Source of the DNA: Chloroflexota bacterium
GTDB lineage: Bacteria; Chloroflexota; Ktedonobacteria; Ktedonobacterales; Ktedonobacteraceae
DNA length: 26,278 nt
Reading direction: 5' to 3'
Assembly: GCA_005879655.1 (NCBI GenBank)
Contig: VBJK01000094.1
Span: 1 to 26,278, forward strand
In this document: positions 24,236 to 26,278 of the stretch, in pieces
How the letters are laid out: each line of letters opens with the position of its first letter
Numbering within the stretch: position 1 is the first letter of the stretch
Notes under the pieces: generated by a model
Database searches by the model: none
The model's input: only the letters and a program-made list of their open reading frames with translations
What the model was told of the DNA's origin: nothing
Position numbers and translations under genes: made by a program

Positions 24236-24282
24236 TGGCTAGGGTCAGAACGAGGGGCCAGGTCGTTCTGACTTCAGCCACT
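24236..24282 (+). terminator. Long hairpin after the KS/CLF pair
   Basis: The arms at 24236-24254 and 24264-24282 pair over 19 positions with one A-C mismatch and two G-U pairs, loop 9 bases, starting 38 bases past the CLF stop. No T-tract follows, so termination or 3'-end protection is inferred. Confidence 0.45.
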
Positions 24283-24758
24283 TCCAAAAACTTCTCGCTT
24301 CGCTCATTACATACTAAATGTACTGTTTGTATTGAAATTCCTCGATGCATCGGCTACAATTAAGTGACCGGTGCATTGTTGCATGGTGAGATAAGACTTC
24401 CTCTGTAATTTAGCTCAGTTTCTTGCCAATGGAGGCTTTGGGGCAAAGCGGTCCACTATCATACTTTTATCAACAACCTATCCTTATATAAGGTTTCTTT
24501 GATATGTCAACATATCAACATGTCTTATATAAAGCTGAATGTACACGAAGGAGTGATAAGCCACTTAGAGTAATTTGTAAGGCGTACTTCGGGGCATGGA
24601 TGGCCTATATGACTGTGCAGGGATGTGTGTTCTATTATTCTTGTGGGAGCGAGCGTAAAAATTTCAAAATTATGGTGTTCGCTTCGCGTATTCCTGGCTG
24701 ATTGAAAATATCAAGCAGGAGTAGTATAAGAACAAGCTTAAACAAAAGAGGTCTACGT
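24283..24758. other. Gene-poor leader region of the six-TM sensor
   Basis: This is the remainder of the 561-base gene-free stretch 24198-24758. It holds the second TGCATTGTTGCAT site, an AT-rich block with a 12-bp palindrome CCTTATATAAGG (24482-24493), a GATATG/CATATC stem (24501-24516) and a second TTATATAA. A 65-codon frame at 24504-24701 has no recognisable similarity and only a weak ribosome-binding site, so I do not call it. Confidence 0.45.
24372..24384. promoter_or_regulatory. 13-bp motif TGCATTGTTGCAT, site 2
   Basis: Identical to 21267-21279 and, like it, preceded by GTGA and located about 390-410 bases upstream of a start codon (24759 here). Confidence 0.35.
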
Positions 24759-25919
24759 ATGATTAATGCTTCTACATTCCCTCCAAATGCTGCACACAAA
24801 GAGCCAGAAGAGCCTCTATATCCTCCTCAGCAGAATCAGAAGAAGGAAAATCCTAAGGGCATGGGGCTGGTGCTCAGTTGGTGGTATGGGCTTACCTCTC
24901 CTGCCCAGCCAGATGAATCTGCTCCCTTCGAGGAGAGAGAACTGTTTCGTCGTGGACGAACAGGGAGTCAAATTGCCATCGTTCTCTTCCTACTGCTTAT
25001 TATCTCCTATCCAGCTGCTTTTGCTGGCTCTAACTCTTTACTTATAACTATCCTTACTATCGACATACTTCTGCTAATGCTAGCATTGACGCTAAATCGC
25101 TTGAAAAGGGTCGGTATCGCAGGTATTATTGTTGTACTCGTTTTTACTGCCAGCCCCACTATGAATATTTTAACAACTCCCGGTGGGGTAAACACGAGTG
25201 CATTGCCTGTTTTTGGCTTCTTGGTCATTCCTTTAATGTGTGCTGCTTCATTTCTTGCTCCATGGTGGGTCTTTGTGGTGGCAGCAGGAAATTGTCTCTT
25301 CACTATATTTGTCTTGACATCCATGCCCAGTCAAGGAGAGTTGCAGCAAGTGCTCAAAGTTGCCTTTCCTGGCATTGTTACTCCGATACTGCTTAGCCAG
25401 ATGATTGTGTCAATTGTGGCATTCCTATGGGTGCGTGGTGCTAGACAAGCACTCCAGCGGGCAGACCGTGCCGAGGAGATTGCTCGACTGGAATCACTTG
25501 AAATTAAGCGTCAGGAAGAACAGTTGGCCGTAGGTAGACAGATTGAAGAGGGCATCCAACAGATTATTGCGACGATGGGTATGGTTGTGACACGCAACGA
25601 TTTTTCCATTCGCGTTCCCTTGAGTCAGGAAAACATTCTGTGGCGTGTTAGTAACGCTGTTAACAACCTGTTGTCCAGACTACAAGGATTTAGGCGCAGT
25701 CAGGAAGAGCTGAAAAGAACCCATGCTGTCGCGGCAGCGGTTGCACAACGTATAAGGGAGGGACAACCTATTGCGTTAGAGTCTTGGACTGGCACAGCTT
25801 TCGATCCTGTTATTATTGAATATAATAGACAGCTGAAAAGTATCTCCACACCATCGTCCCCGCGAAGTCAATCAGTGATGAATAATGGAAGATATTACAG
25901 CGATTCGCTGAAAGATTAA
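24759..25919 (+). CDS. Six-TM membrane protein with C-terminal HAMP-like module, no output domain
   Basis: The ATG at 24759 (GAGGT 7 bases upstream) gives 386 residues; a TTG at 24702 would add 19 residues with no support. After a Pro/Gln-rich cytoplasmic N-tail come about six TM helices (70-90, 93-113, 118-137, 148-163, 166-187, 205-227), then a charged coiled coil (228-262) and a HAMP-like unit (about 265-310: EGIQQIIATMGMVVTRNDFS ... RVSNAVNNLLSRLQ). A second short helical segment follows (AAAVAQRIREGQPIAL). It resembles the membrane-sensor half of receptors, but no kinase, cyclase or MA domain follows. It ends in a Ser-rich tail and tandem terminators, so the gene is complete as read. Function not recognised; a signalling role is inferred. 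Confidence 0.75.
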   Translation: MINASTFPPNAAHKEPEEPLYPPQQNQKKENPKGMGLVLSWWYGLTSPAQPDESAPFEERELFRRGRTGSQIAIVLFLLLIISYPAAFAGSNSLLITILTIDILLLMLALTLNRLKRVGIAGIIVVLVFTASPTMNILTTPGGVNTSALPVFGFLVIPLMCAASFLAPWWVFVVAAGNCLFTIFVLTSMPSQGELQQVLKVAFPGIVTPILLSQMIVSIVAFLWVRGARQALQRADRAEEIARLESLEIKRQEEQLAVGRQIEEGIQQIIATMGMVVTRNDFSIRVPLSQENILWRVSNAVNNLLSRLQGFRRSQEELKRTHAVAAAVAQRIREGQPIALESWTGTAFDPVIIEYNRQLKSISTPSSPRSQSVMNNGRYYSDSLKD

Positions 25920-25969
25920 TTCCTTGGCTTGCCTCTGGAGGTGTGGTTCTTCAGATCCTCTCACAGGTC

Positions 25970-26012
25970 GAGTCTTGCACGGCCCGCCGTAAAGTGACGA
26001 GGACTCTTTTTT
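25970..26012 (+). terminator. First of two tandem terminators
   Basis: GAGTC/GACTC (25970-25974 and 26002-26006) closes a structure with an inner ACGG/CCGT stem and is followed by TTTTTT. It is 50 bases after the six-TM gene's stop. Confidence 0.5.
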
Positions 26013-26017
26013 CTATG

Positions 26018-26055
26018 CCTCTCCCTTGAAAATATAGGGAGGGGAAATTTTTTTT
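26018..26055 (+). terminator. Second tandem terminator
   Basis: A 9-bp stem CCTCTCCCT/AGGGAGGGG (26018-26026 and 26036-26044, one G-U pair) with a 9-base loop is followed by AAA and eight T residues. It is the strongest intrinsic terminator in the window and protects the convergent trmD end from read-through. Confidence 0.8.
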
Positions 26056-26085
26056 CAGCGATGTGTTGCCAAGCAACATATATTA

Positions 26086-26278
26086 TCATTCCTCTGCCTT
26101 TAACTCTTGCAGTAGCTTTTGATCTTGCTTACTACTCACATCAAGTTGCGCATACAAGTCTGGCCGACGCTCCCTCGTACGCCGTAATGACTCTTTGCGC
26201 CGCCACTTAGCAATTTCCGCGTGGTTTCCTGATAACAAAACGTCGGGCACACGCCAGCTGCGAAATTCTGCCGGGCGG
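26086..26278 (-). CDS. trmD: tRNA (guanine37-N1)-methyltransferase TrmD, C-terminal fragment at window edge
   Basis: The last 63 codons read into the window from the right edge on the minus strand, in frame from base 26277 to the TGA at 26086-26088. They show the TrmD C-domain signature: [19 protein letters not shown], then [20 protein letters not shown], the region that follows the trefoil knot and contributes to tRNA binding and catalysis. TrmD adds a methyl group at G37 of tRNAs to prevent frameshifting. The 5' part lies outside the window, and the gene is convergent with the six-TM sensor gene. Confidence 0.93.
   Translation of the reverse strand, partial: RPAEFRSWRVPDVLLSGNHAEIAKWRRKESLRRTRERRPDLYAQLDVSSKQDQKLLQELKAEE

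Noticed and set aside
24504..24701. A 65-codon frame before the six-TM sensor, considered as a missing carrier protein
   Set aside because: No DSL phosphopantetheine site, unusual Cys/Tyr-rich composition, weak ribosome-binding site.

Overview
The window looks like a chromosomal segment of a filamentous, spore-forming Chloroflexota of the Ktedonobacteria type. This rests on recognition and inference: near-balanced base composition, Chloroflexota-like housekeeping gene neighbourhoods, many extracytoplasmic and membrane sensor proteins, long palindromic intergenic repeats, and a KS-alpha/chain-length-factor pair. No 16S gene or other decisive marker is present, and no rRNA, tRNA, CRISPR array or complete insertion sequence was seen.

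Layout. (1) 1-6065: the 3' part of a methyl-accepting-type receptor; a convergent minus-strand group rpmI-rplT-SpoU rRNA methyltransferase; a secreted Pro/Lys-rich repeat protein; a polytopic glycosyltransferase-like membrane protein. (2) 6243-7646: an rpsF-ssb-rpsR operon with a near-consensus promoter. (3) 7722-12407: a membrane-anchored PpiC/SurA-like foldase, hemW and recJ. (4) 12642-13895: a Glu/Leu dehydrogenase on the minus strand, bracketed by inverted copies of a dispersed repeat. (5) 14441-19384: RNase J and the FtsK/SpoIIIE translocase. (6) 19503-20540: a minus-strand PilJ-type membrane sensor ending in a SWIM zinc-binding motif. (7) 20541-25919: a long non-coding stretch, a type II polyketide KS-alpha/CLF pair with no carrier protein nearby, and a six-TM protein ending in a HAMP-like module. 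(8) 26086-26278: the C-terminus of TrmD running off the right edge.

The most distinctive layer is non-coding. A repeat family called R1 here (copies at 12472-12632, 14172-14225 and 19345-19497) carries its own terminator-like hairpin. It lies downstream of recJ, forms the last codons and stop of ftsK, and flanks the dehydrogenase gene in inverted orientation. A second palindrome family, R2 (9248-9346 and 16134-16229, perhaps a fragment near 10560), lies between co-directional genes. Two further long perfect inverted repeats (25 and 28 bp arms) begin within a few bases of stop codons on either side of the SpoU gene.

Functionally, most genes are housekeeping: translation, replication and repair, RNA decay, chromosome segregation, haem-related radical SAM, nitrogen metabolism. 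The accessory content is signalling (three membrane sensors, one with a divergent receptor tip, one fused to SWIM, one lacking an output domain) and the KS-alpha/CLF pair. A 13-bp motif is shared by the regions upstream of the KS pair and of the six-TM sensor, which may mean common regulation.
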